Assembly (NCBI GenBank): GCA_003243975.1
Contig: QHBJ01000034.1
Location: 16,652 to 80,651, forward strand
Length of the DNA: 64,000 nt
Direction: 5' to 3'
Origin: Candidatus Meridianibacter frigidus
Lineage (GTDB): Bacteria > Vulcanimicrobiota > Vulcanimicrobiia > Vulcanimicrobiales > Vulcanimicrobiaceae
Positions 52,946-60,225 of this stretch are shown here, one piece after another. Made by a program: the position numbers and the translations under genes. Within the stretch, counting starts at the first letter, position 1. Each line of letters opens with the position of its first letter. The notes under the pieces were generated by a model. The model had not been told where the DNA came from. It did no database searches and worked only from the letters and a program-made list of their open reading frames with translations.

Positions 52946-54618
52946 TCAACCTGCTCGATGCAGTCACGATCAGTCAGATTGCGGCCGGCGAAATCATCGA
53001 ACGGCCGGTCTCTGTCGTCAAAGAGCTCGTAGAAAACTCGGTCGATTCCGGCGCGACGCGCATTGCCGTGGCCGTTGAAGACGGCGGGGCCGCTTGCATC
53101 GAAGTCGCTGACGACGGGAGCGGCATAACGCCTGCGGATTTGTCGATGGCGGTGCGCCGTCATGCAACCAGCAAGCTGACGCGGGCGCGCGACCTGGAGT
53201 CTATCGGTTCGCTCGGCTTTCGCGGCGAGGGGTTAGCGAGCATCGCGGCGGTCAGCCGAATGCACATTACCTCGCGCAAGCGCGTCGCCCAGGTTGGCGC
53301 CTCCATCGAAGCTTTCGGTGAAGATGTTTCCGCGGTAAGTCCTACCGCGGCGCCGGTGGGGACCACGGTAAGGGCGCTTCGCCTGTTCGAGAACGTTCCG
53401 GTGCGACGCGAGTATTTGCGAACGCCCGCATCCGAATTCAACCGCATCTCCGGCTGGCTCTCAGCGTTCTGCCTGGCATACCCGCACATTACGTTTACGC
53501 TGAAGCACAATGGCAAAGAAGTGTGGGTCATGCCCGCTACAATGGATCTGCGGCAACGTTTGCCGGCGGTCTTCGGAAAAGATGCGGCCGAAGGTTTGAT
53601 CGCACTCGATGCAAGCGCTGCCAGCGCCTTGACGGGCACGCTGCGCGGTTACATCAGCGCGCCCGGGATGGACCGTCCGGACCGCCGCATGCAAGTGCTC
53701 TTCGTGAACGGGCGGCTGTTGCGCAGCACGGTGCTGGCCGGCGCGTGGACCGCTGGATACTCAACCTTTACCATGCTGGGGCGCCAGCCGTTCGGCGTCC
53801 TGTTCTTGGATCTGCCGCCCGGGCAAGTCGACGCCAACGTCCATCCGACGAAGAGCGACGTGCGGCTGCGATTCGCTCACCAGGTGTTCGAGGCAGTCCG
53901 GCGTTCGATCGCCGCTACGCTCCATGCCCGCGCCACATCCGACTTTCGGGACGCAGTTTCGCTGGGGCCACCCGCATTGGACACGAGTCTTGAGCATTTG
54001 CAGACTCTCTTCGAACACTCGCCCGATGTGGATCAGGCCCCGGGCGAATACGCCGGAGGGCCCCGTTTGCGCGTGCTGGCGCAGCTAGAGAATACGTACA
54101 TTCTCGCGACCGACGGCTCCGCACTAGTTCTGGTAGATCAGCACGCAGCGCACGAGCGAATCGCCTACGAGAACATTGTTCGATCCGCGCAAGAGCCTGC
54201 GGCGGTGGAGCCCATGTTGGTTCCGGTGAGCGTCGAACTGAACGCACAGCAGAGTGCCGCCTTGGATGCCACGTTGGAGATACTTCGTGCGGGCGGTCTG
54301 GCCATCGAATCATTCGGCGAGCGCTCTTATCGCATTACCGCAACACCGGCGGGCTATCAAGCGCGTCCATTCGATCTGGGCGGATTCTTAGAAGACCTGA
54401 CCGACGGGCCAAAAGCACGTGAAGTGCACGAACGGATTTGGGCTTCGCTTGCATGTCATTCGGTGACGCGCGCCGGCGAACGTTTGGAGCATGCCGAGAT
54501 GACCATGCTGCTCGAGCGTCTGCAGCAATGCGAAAACCCCATGCACTGTCCCCACGGCCGGCCCACCATCGTGCGATTGGATTCCACGGCGATCGCGCGC
54601 CTGTTCAAGCGCGCGTAA
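52942..54618 (+). CDS. mutL: MutL mismatch repair protein, endonuclease type
   Basis: The N-terminal GHKL ATPase is complete: ISQIAAGEIIERPVSVVKEL, VENSVDSGATRIAV, DDGSGI and SLGFRGEGLASIAAVS. In the C-terminal dimer domain DQHAAHERIAYEN (from residue 399) is the DQHA-x2-E-x4-E endonuclease motif, and ACHSVTRAG and CPHGRPTIV complete the metal site. So, as in bacteria without MutH, MutL should nick DNA itself. The TTG start lies within the mutS stop overlap. Short linker keeps the total at 558 residues. Confidence 0.95.
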   Translation: MINLLDAVTISQIAAGEIIERPVSVVKELVENSVDSGATRIAVAVEDGGAACIEVADDGSGITPADLSMAVRRHATSKLTRARDLESIGSLGFRGEGLASIAAVSRMHITSRKRVAQVGASIEAFGEDVSAVSPTAAPVGTTVRALRLFENVPVRREYLRTPASEFNRISGWLSAFCLAYPHITFTLKHNGKEVWVMPATMDLRQRLPAVFGKDAAEGLIALDASAASALTGTLRGYISAPGMDRPDRRMQVLFVNGRLLRSTVLAGAWTAGYSTFTMLGRQPFGVLFLDLPPGQVDANVHPTKSDVRLRFAHQVFEAVRRSIAATLHARATSDFRDAVSLGPPALDTSLEHLQTLFEHSPDVDQAPGEYAGGPRLRVLAQLENTYILATDGSALVLVDQHAAHERIAYENIVRSAQEPAAVEPMLVPVSVELNAQQSAALDATLEILRAGGLAIESFGERSYRITATPAGYQARPFDLGGFLEDLTDGPKAREVHERIWASLACHSVTRAGERLEHAEMTMLLERLQQCENPMHCPHGRPTIVRLDSTAIARLFKRA

Positions 54619-54621
54619 GCC

Positions 54622-55530
54622 ATGCAGCGGGGTGTGTTGCTCCTGGCGGGCCCGACGGCGTCCGGCAAGACCGCGCTCGCAATTCGTCTGGCCCAGGAAT
54701 TCGATGCCGAAATTGTTAGCGCGGATTCGCGTCAAGTGTATGCCGGCATGGAGATCGGAACCGCGGCCCCTACAGCCGCCCAACGCGCCTTGGCCGCGCA
54801 TCACCTGGTCGGCTTTCTCGATCCACGCGAACGTTACTCGGCGGCCCGGTTTGTCGCCGATGCTATGCATGCTATCGAGGATATCCACGGGCGCGGGAAA
54901 CGCGCGATCGTTGCCGGCGGCACCGGGTTTTACATGCGCGCACTAAGCGGTGACGTAGTGCTCGCGCCGCAGTACGATCAAGGTGTCCGCGATCGGCTGG
55001 CGCGCGAAGCGCAGATTCACGACACCGCCTTCCTTTACGAATGGCTTTCGGTTCGCGCGCCGGATCGGGCTGCGGAGATGAAGGTCGCAGACCGCTACCG
55101 GGTACTGCGCGCTTTGGAAGTGGAGCTCGCGGCGCCTCGCGCATTACACCGGACAGAAGTCCTGCGTACGCTTGGGACCTTGCACCTTCCGATTCTGAAG
55201 TTGTTTCTGGCGCCGAATGAAAGCGAATTGCAGCAGAGGATCGAAGCGCGCACGGACGCGATGCTCGTGTCGAGATTGCTTGAAGAAGCCGAACGCATCG
55301 GTTTGGATGCGGCGGCCGCTAGCGCGGTCGGCTACCCGCATGCGCTCGCATACCTCACCGGCTGGTGCACGCACGCCGAGTTGCGTGCATTGCTGGTCCG
55401 CTCCACTCGGCGTTATGCCAAGCGCCAGTACACGTGGTTTCGTAGCGAATCGAACATGCAATGGATTTCACCTGAGGATGCGCACCAACAAATCAGTACG
55501 CTGGCAAGGGAAAGGCTGCACTGGCTTTGA
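54622..55530 (+). CDS. miaA: MiaA tRNA dimethylallyltransferase
   Basis: MiaA adds an isopentenyl group to A37 of UNN-reading tRNAs, the substrate of MiaB. GPTASGKTALAIRLAQEF is the P-loop, ADSRQVYAGMEIGTAAP the substrate motif, IVAGGTGFYMRALSGDV and the RRYAKRQYTWFR end follow. Three bases after mutL. 302 residues, normal. With miaB at the head of the run, the two ms2i6A enzymes frame the mismatch repair pair. Confidence 0.95.
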   Translation: MQRGVLLLAGPTASGKTALAIRLAQEFDAEIVSADSRQVYAGMEIGTAAPTAAQRALAAHHLVGFLDPRERYSAARFVADAMHAIEDIHGRGKRAIVAGGTGFYMRALSGDVVLAPQYDQGVRDRLAREAQIHDTAFLYEWLSVRAPDRAAEMKVADRYRVLRALEVELAAPRALHRTEVLRTLGTLHLPILKLFLAPNESELQQRIEARTDAMLVSRLLEEAERIGLDAAAASAVGYPHALAYLTGWCTHAELRALLVRSTRRYAKRQYTWFRSESNMQWISPEDAHQQISTLARERLHWL

Positions 55531-55536
55531 AGCCGC

Positions 55537-55803
55537 ATGTTCATGTCGGCGACCAACGCGCGTCCTGTGCCGCTGCAAGACGGATACCTGGCAGATATCC
55601 AGCGCAAAGGAACGACCGTGACGATCTATCTCGTTAACGGTTTTCAGCTTCGCGGAGTCGTTAAAGGCTTCGATGCTTTTACGATTCTTCTGGAATACGA
55701 GCGCAAGACGCATTTAGTCTACAAGCATGCGGTCTCGACGGTATCACCGCAGGGCGGTTTCGCCGCCGCGACGGAATCGAACGAAGCGACCGCGCAAAGC
55801 TAG
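55537..55803 (+). CDS. hfq: Hfq RNA chaperone
   Basis: Hfq forms a hexamer that binds sRNAs and mRNAs. Sm1 is QDGYLADIQRKGTTVTIYLV, Sm2 is LVYKHAVSTV with the YKHA signature; NGFQLRGVVKGFDAFTILLE links them. The loop has GFDAFTILLEY, standard. Another ATG two codons downstream could be the start. The tail of about 20 residues is short and neutral, like Gram-positive Hfq. It follows miaA by six bases, the usual linkage, and its stop overlaps the dapF start. Confidence 0.95.
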   Translation: MFMSATNARPVPLQDGYLADIQRKGTTVTIYLVNGFQLRGVVKGFDAFTILLEYERKTHLVYKHAVSTVSPQGGFAAATESNEATAQS

Positions 55804-56600
55804 TGCCCACCGTGGCGGTCAGCAAGCTGCACGGAACGCAAAACGACTTCATCATTCTCGACGAGCGCGAACGGCGCCTGAAATCCTATCCGAAAATCGC
55901 CAAGCAGTGGTGCGCACGCCATACCGGTATCGGCGCTGACGGTCTCCTTGTCCTCAGTCCTTCCAAAGTGGCCGATGCGCGCATGCGGATCTTCAATGCC
56001 GACGGCACCGAGGCGGAAATGTGCGGCAACGGCGCGCGCTGCGCCGCTCGCTTCTTGCAAGAACGCGGGTCTGCAAACGATCTGCTATTCGAAACGGTGG
56101 CCGGGCCCATCGAGGCGACCGTTATCGCGAGGCAACCCGAGTACGTCGTCCGCTTGAAGATGGGAATTCCCAAGGTGGGGCGGCGGCGGCTGGCGGAGGC
56201 GGAGTACTCCTTCGTTTCGCTTGGAAACCCACACGTTGTGCTCTTTGCGACAGATTTGAACGATATTGACCTGGACGCACAAGCCGCAAAGTATAATGCC
56301 GCGATCGCGGGCGGCGCGAATGTCCACGTGACGGTAAAGCGCGGAAGATCGCACGTGCAGGTCCGGCACTGGGAGCGCGGCGTCGGCCGTACGATGGCCT
56401 GCGGCACGGGAGCGGTCGCGGCGGCGGCCGCCGCGATGGAGCGCGGGTATGTCGTCACACCGGTGGAAGTCGATGTTCCGGGCGGACGCTTGCGCGTGGA
56501 ATGGGACGGCGAAAGCGAAGCATCTTTGGAGGGCCCCGCGGTCCACGTTTTCGATACGGAGATGGAGTTGCCGGCTTCCGCGTTTGTTGCGCGCCAGTGA
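55803..56600 (+). CDS. dapF: Diaminopimelate epimerase
   Basis: DapF interconverts LL- and meso-diaminopimelate for lysine and peptidoglycan. The two catalytic Cys are C74 in AEMCGNGARCAARF and C200 in MACGTGAVAAAAAAM; KLHGTQNDFIILDER is the N-terminal motif. GTG start shares its G with the hfq stop (TAGTG). The end overlaps the radical SAM gene by GTGA. 265 residues, normal. Confidence 0.95.
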   Translation: MPTVAVSKLHGTQNDFIILDERERRLKSYPKIAKQWCARHTGIGADGLLVLSPSKVADARMRIFNADGTEAEMCGNGARCAARFLQERGSANDLLFETVAGPIEATVIARQPEYVVRLKMGIPKVGRRRLAEAEYSFVSLGNPHVVLFATDLNDIDLDAQAAKYNAAIAGGANVHVTVKRGRSHVQVRHWERGVGRTMACGTGAVAAAAAAMERGYVVTPVEVDVPGGRLRVEWDGESEASLEGPAVHVFDTEMELPASAFVARQ

Positions 56601-57805
56601 TCGGGCTGGCCTATTGCGATCGGCGCGGGCGCGTTTACTACGACCAGAGCGTGGAGCCGCTCGCTGACGGCGGACAGATCCGCCGCGCGTTGCCCGACGA
56701 ATTAATTTCGCTCCCAGCCGGAAGCGTAACGATGATTCTACCTGGCCGCCATCCGCTCTCGACGCGAGGCGTGCTGGATGAAAAGTATGCCGTTGCCGTT
56801 GCACTTCCCAGCGGTTATACGCGGTTACTCGTACCTGCGTACGGTAAGGAGCGATCGGCGCCCGCGCTGCCGCTTTTTGGATACACCTTTGCCGCCGTTG
56901 TGAACGACCAGCTGCACGTTGCGGCGATGCGGACCGATGAGGGCGAGGATTGGACGCCGCGCTACTTCACCGAGGGCGAACTCGAAACCATGATCGAGCG
57001 GCGTCTGGAGACCGATCCGGGCAATGCCGTCTTGCGCCAGGTGGCGCTCTGTTCGCACGATTACGGCTGCTTTACAGCGCAGAATGTTTTCCTAGAACGT
57101 GGCGAAGCGGCGCTTCCCGTTTCGCCGAAATGCAATGCCCGTTGCGTTGGTTGCATCTCCGAGCTTGCGGCTAACGCCGGTTTGCCCGCACCTCAAACGC
57201 GCATCGCCTTTGAAACTTTTGCCGAGGAGCTCGCTCGCGTCGCAATTCACCACCTTAAGGTTGTGCCGGCGGGTATCGTTTCTTTTGGCCAGGGGTGCGA
57301 AGGCGAGCCGCTGCTACGCTCCGTGGTCATCGCCAAGGCGATCAGTCAAATCCGCGCCGTCGGCGCAAATGGGACGATCAATCTCAATACCAACGGCAGC
57401 ATGCCCGGAGAGCTGCAACGATGCATCGATGCCGGACTGCAGGCCGTCAGAATTAGCTTGAACTCGTTTCGCCCTGAGGTGTATGCGGCGTACTACCGGC
57501 CGCAGGGCTACGCGCTCGATGACGTATTCGAAAGCATCCGGACGGCGGCGCGCTGCGGGTTGCGAGTCTCCTTAAATTACCTTACCCATCCCGGGATTAC
57601 CGACGACGCTTCCGAAGTTGCCGCTATGCGCGCCTTTTTGCGCGACGTGCGAGTCGATATGATTCAAACCCGCACGTTGAACATCGATCCGGAGTGGTAC
57701 TTCTCGACGGTCGGGCGGCCAGAACAACCCATCGGAATGAAGCAAGCGATCGCGGCGATTCGCGAATGCGATGTTGCCGTGGGCAACTTTACGCACACCC
57801 ACTGA
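56597..57805 (+). CDS. Radical SAM protein of unknown function with N-terminal extension
   Basis: C179, C183 and C186 in SPKCNARCVGCISEL form the CxxxCxxC cluster motif, followed by VSFGQGCEGEPLLRS and INLNTNGSMPGELQRCIDAG, AVRISLNSFRPEVYAAYYRP as in radical SAM TIM barrels. The first 175 residues, with extra Cys (LCSHDYGCFT), are an unrecognised domain. It could bind a peptide or cofactor. It is coupled to dapF by a GTGA overlap. The reaction cannot be told; methylthiolation and peptide maturation are both conceivable. Confidence 0.85.
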   Translation: MIGLAYCDRRGRVYYDQSVEPLADGGQIRRALPDELISLPAGSVTMILPGRHPLSTRGVLDEKYAVAVALPSGYTRLLVPAYGKERSAPALPLFGYTFAAVVNDQLHVAAMRTDEGEDWTPRYFTEGELETMIERRLETDPGNAVLRQVALCSHDYGCFTAQNVFLERGEAALPVSPKCNARCVGCISELAANAGLPAPQTRIAFETFAEELARVAIHHLKVVPAGIVSFGQGCEGEPLLRSVVIAKAISQIRAVGANGTINLNTNGSMPGELQRCIDAGLQAVRISLNSFRPEVYAAYYRPQGYALDDVFESIRTAARCGLRVSLNYLTHPGITDDASEVAAMRAFLRDVRVDMIQTRTLNIDPEWYFSTVGRPEQPIGMKQAIAAIRECDVAVGNFTHTH

Positions 57806-57823
57806 CGACGCGAGCGCGCCGCG

Positions 57824-58264
57824 TTAAGGCACTTCCGCTTGGCGGTCACGTTGAGCGTTCACGTGCTCGTTGAGGACATCCAGGATGATTTCGGTAGATG
57901 AGATTACCGCGACGGGATCGTCGGGATCGAGCGATTCAAAAATCAACTTGTTGCGCGGATTGTTGACGCGCGCAATGCAGCGGGCGCCACTGTTATGTTT
58001 CTTGGCGATGAGCGTCACGACGAGGTTATCTTCGTCGTCTCCCGTGTCGGCTACCACGACGTCGGCGCGGCTGATCCCAGCCTGCTGCAAGACCTGCGGA
58101 TCGCAGCCGTCTCCGATGACGGCAACGTTGGTTTCCAGCAGCGCCTCGAGCGTGCGCGCCTTTCGCTCTTGCTTCTCGACCACCACGACTTCGTGATTCT
58201 GTGCCAGCAAGGCGCGAGTCAGGTACGAACCGACTTTGCCGCCACCGACGATTAGTATGAACAT
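57824..58264 (-). CDS. TrkA-N (RCK_N) domain protein, single domain
   Basis: MFILIVGGGKVGSYLTRALL is the NAD(H)-binding GxGxxG, KQERKARTLEALLETNVAVI and DGCDPQVLQQAGISRADVVV follow as in potassium-uptake regulators, and TGDDEDNLVVTLIAKKHNSG the next strand. The RCK_C half is absent; after NLVVTL it ends in a short tail (LNEHVNAQRDRQAEVP). It partners the fuller TrkA upstream, with a one-base TAATG overlap, but no membrane subunit (TrkH/KtrB) lies within the window. Confidence 0.9.
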   Translation of the reverse strand: MFILIVGGGKVGSYLTRALLAQNHEVVVVEKQERKARTLEALLETNVAVIGDGCDPQVLQQAGISRADVVVADTGDDEDNLVVTLIAKKHNSGARCIARVNNPRNKLIFESLDPDDPVAVISSTEIILDVLNEHVNAQRDRQAEVP

Positions 58265-58938
58265 TAGGCGGTCATGCGATCGGTCGGAGCGCCGGTTGGG
58301 AACATCAGCGCAAACTCAGAGATCGCCTCGGGAGCGACGATAGCATTGATCTCGTCGCCTTCGGCAAGCACTGTATCATTAGCAGCCACGCGTACGCTCT
58401 TGCCGGAGCGGATGGCGGCGATGCGAATCTTTCCAGGTTGCTCGAGGTCGGCGACGCGTTTGCCGGCATCGGCGGCTTCGATTGTTGCCGAGACCGAAGT
58501 GACTTTTCCGAAGTCGAACGACTGCAGCGTATCCCAAGGCGCTTCCATGAGGACGTCTCGAATGAGTTTCGCGCCAATCGTCGTGGGGCAGACGGTGTCG
58601 ATGCCCAGCTCGCGATACATTGCGCCGCGCGGCGGGTCGTAGATTCGGGCCACGATGCGGTTGATTTTGAACATTCGCTGCGCGATGAGGGCCGCCATCA
58701 CGTTGCGGTTATCGCCGTCGGTCACCGCAATGAAGCCGTCCGCGCGTTGCGCGCCGGCTCGCTTGAGCACGTCGTAGTCGATTCCCGTGCCCACCTCGAC
58801 GTGGCCTTTGAAATGTTTTCCGAGACGCTTGAATGCAGCGGGATTCTCGTCGACAACGATGATTTCATGACCGTCGGCGTCCAGCAGATTCGCGAGTGCG
58901 GATCCGACGCGGCCGCAGCCCACGATGAGATATCTCAT
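58264..58938 (-). CDS. TrkA-family potassium channel/uptake regulator, RCK_N plus RCK_C
   Basis: The N half reads MRYLIVGCGRVGSALANLLD and VVDENPAAFKRLGKHFKGHV, GTGIDYDVLKRAGAQRADGF with the NAD site; the C half (from about 135) is the ligand-binding RCK_C, ending AEGDEINAIVAPEAISEF. It regulates a potassium uptake or channel protein by nucleotide binding. Two trkA-type genes in a row suggest a KtrA-like dimer or heteromer. The membrane partner is not in the window. Confidence 0.93.
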   Translation of the reverse strand: MRYLIVGCGRVGSALANLLDADGHEIIVVDENPAAFKRLGKHFKGHVEVGTGIDYDVLKRAGAQRADGFIAVTDGDNRNVMAALIAQRMFKINRIVARIYDPPRGAMYRELGIDTVCPTTIGAKLIRDVLMEAPWDTLQSFDFGKVTSVSATIEAADAGKRVADLEQPGKIRIAAIRSGKSVRVAANDTVLAEGDEINAIVAPEAISEFALMFPTGAPTDRMTA

Positions 58939-59044
58939 AAAGCGGCTGTTTTATTCAAGATGGTTGAGAGGGCACCCTAGGGAACCCGGCTTTTCCCGTT
59001 GCGCAGGACTGGAGGTAGGCCGACAGAACTGCCACGGCGTTCCT

Positions 59045-59118
59045 CGGGGCGTAGCTCAGCTTGGTAGAGCGCTGCGTTCGGGACGCAGAGGTCACAGGTT
59101 CAAATCCTGCCGCCCCGA
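59045..59118 (+). tRNA. tRNA-Pro(CGG)
   Basis: Cloverleaf: acceptor CGGGGCG with CGCCCCG, D arm GCTC..GAGC with the AGCTTGGTA loop, anticodon stem CTGCG/CGCAG around TTCGGGA (anticodon CGG, 59078-59080 region), T arm ACAGG-TTCAAAT-CCTGC with one A-C mismatch at its foot, then discriminator A. CCA is not encoded. It reads proline codon CCG, common in this GC-rich segment. The preceding 100 bases after the trkA start contain no gene. Confidence 0.96.
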
Positions 59119-59136
59119 TATCTTTGCAAGGAAGAA

Positions 59137-59538
59137 TTGTTTAACAACTTTAGTCCGGCGTCTCGCCGTGTTCTACGCGCAGCCGAGCAAGAGTGCCGAA
59201 ATCACAACCACTATTACGTGGGTGCAGAGCACATGCTGCTCGCGCTCTTGGAAGAGCACGACCCCGCGATTCGCCAGCGCCTTCGCGAGGAATCGATCGA
59301 GCATTCTGAGGTGCATGCCGAAGTTCGCAGAGCACTAGGTACCGGCGAAGACCGCGCGTGGGAGGGCATCCTCGTAACCCCGCGCGTTCGCAAGATCGTG
59401 GCTCTCGCCGAAGCGCGCGCCATTCGAGGCGAGGTAGAACCCATCGATCTCTTCGATGCAATTCGGGAAGAAGGTGGCGGCCTGGCCGCCGAAATTCTAC
59501 AGCACGCGGCGCTTTCACCGCACCCCGCAAGAACCTAA
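59137..59538 (+). CDS. Stand-alone Clp N-terminal domain protein
   Basis: Two Clp_N repeats in 133 residues: FSPASRRVLRAAEQECRNHN, HYYVGAEHMLLALLEEHDPA and VTPRVRKIVALAEARAIRGE, EVEPIDLFDAIREEGGGLA. In ClpC/ClpA this domain binds substrates and adaptors; here there is no ATPase. Stand-alone forms include adaptor-like or ClpS-neighbour proteins. TTG start with AAGGAAG just upstream. It lies 18 bases after tRNA-Pro. The DedA gene follows after eleven bases. Confidence 0.88.
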   Translation: MFNNFSPASRRVLRAAEQECRNHNHYYVGAEHMLLALLEEHDPAIRQRLREESIEHSEVHAEVRRALGTGEDRAWEGILVTPRVRKIVALAEARAIRGEVEPIDLFDAIREEGGGLAAEILQHAALSPHPART

Positions 59539-59549
59539 CGCAGCCACTT

Positions 59550-60173
59550 TTGGAACATCTCTCGGCGTTCTTTCTCTCGCTGGTTGACCATGTGGGGCTG
59601 GTCGGACTTTTTGTCGCCATGGCCGCGGGTAACATCGGCGCGCCCATTGGTTCGGAAGTGATCATTCCCGCCGCGGGCGCATTGGTTGCCACCGGACACC
59701 TGCCCAGTCTTTGGCAGGTCGTGCTCGTTGCCGTGCTCGGGGAGCTGGCGGGCGGAACGCTCGGCTATGCAATCGGCCGTTTGGGCGGCCGCCCCTTCGT
59801 GCACAGATACGGGCACTACGTGATGTTTCATGAAGAAGAGATGGCTCAGGTCGACCGCTTTTTTGGTAAATATGGAAGCTTTGCAATTTTCTTGTGCCGC
59901 TTCATTCCGGTTATTCGCGGCGTCGTATCCATTCCGGCCGGCATCGCGCGGATGCCACTGTTACCGTTCTACTGCTGGTACGCTCTGGGGTCGCTGGGCT
60001 TTTGTGGAGCGCTCGCGTTGGTAGGACACGCTTTGGGCAATAATCTGGATGCAATCGTCCCTTGGCTGCACAAGTTCACGCTTGTCATCGCCGCGGTCAT
60101 CGTGATCGCAGTGTTATATGCCGTCTTTCGCATCATAAAAGCCCGCCGCAAACCGGCGGCCAAAATTACCTAG
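59550..60173 (+). CDS. DedA-family membrane protein
   Basis: DedA proteins are flippase-like membrane proteins for undecaprenyl phosphate or phosphatidylethanolamine. AAGNIGAPIGSEVIIPAAGA is the entry motif, LGELAGGTLGYAIGRLGGRP the next, FGKYGSFAIFLCRFIPVIRG with the conserved FxRFxPxxR, and VSIPAGIARMPLLPFYCWYA follows, then helices at the end. TTG start is the first in a frame not used by the Clp gene. 207 residues, normal. Confidence 0.92.
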   Translation: MEHLSAFFLSLVDHVGLVGLFVAMAAGNIGAPIGSEVIIPAAGALVATGHLPSLWQVVLVAVLGELAGGTLGYAIGRLGGRPFVHRYGHYVMFHEEEMAQVDRFFGKYGSFAIFLCRFIPVIRGVVSIPAGIARMPLLPFYCWYALGSLGFCGALALVGHALGNNLDAIVPWLHKFTLVIAAVIVIAVLYAVFRIIKARRKPAAKIT

Positions 60174-60225
60174 ACCCCAGCGCTCCTGAAACTGTAAGGG
60201 CAAATGACGTGTCGAAGCTCGGGCC

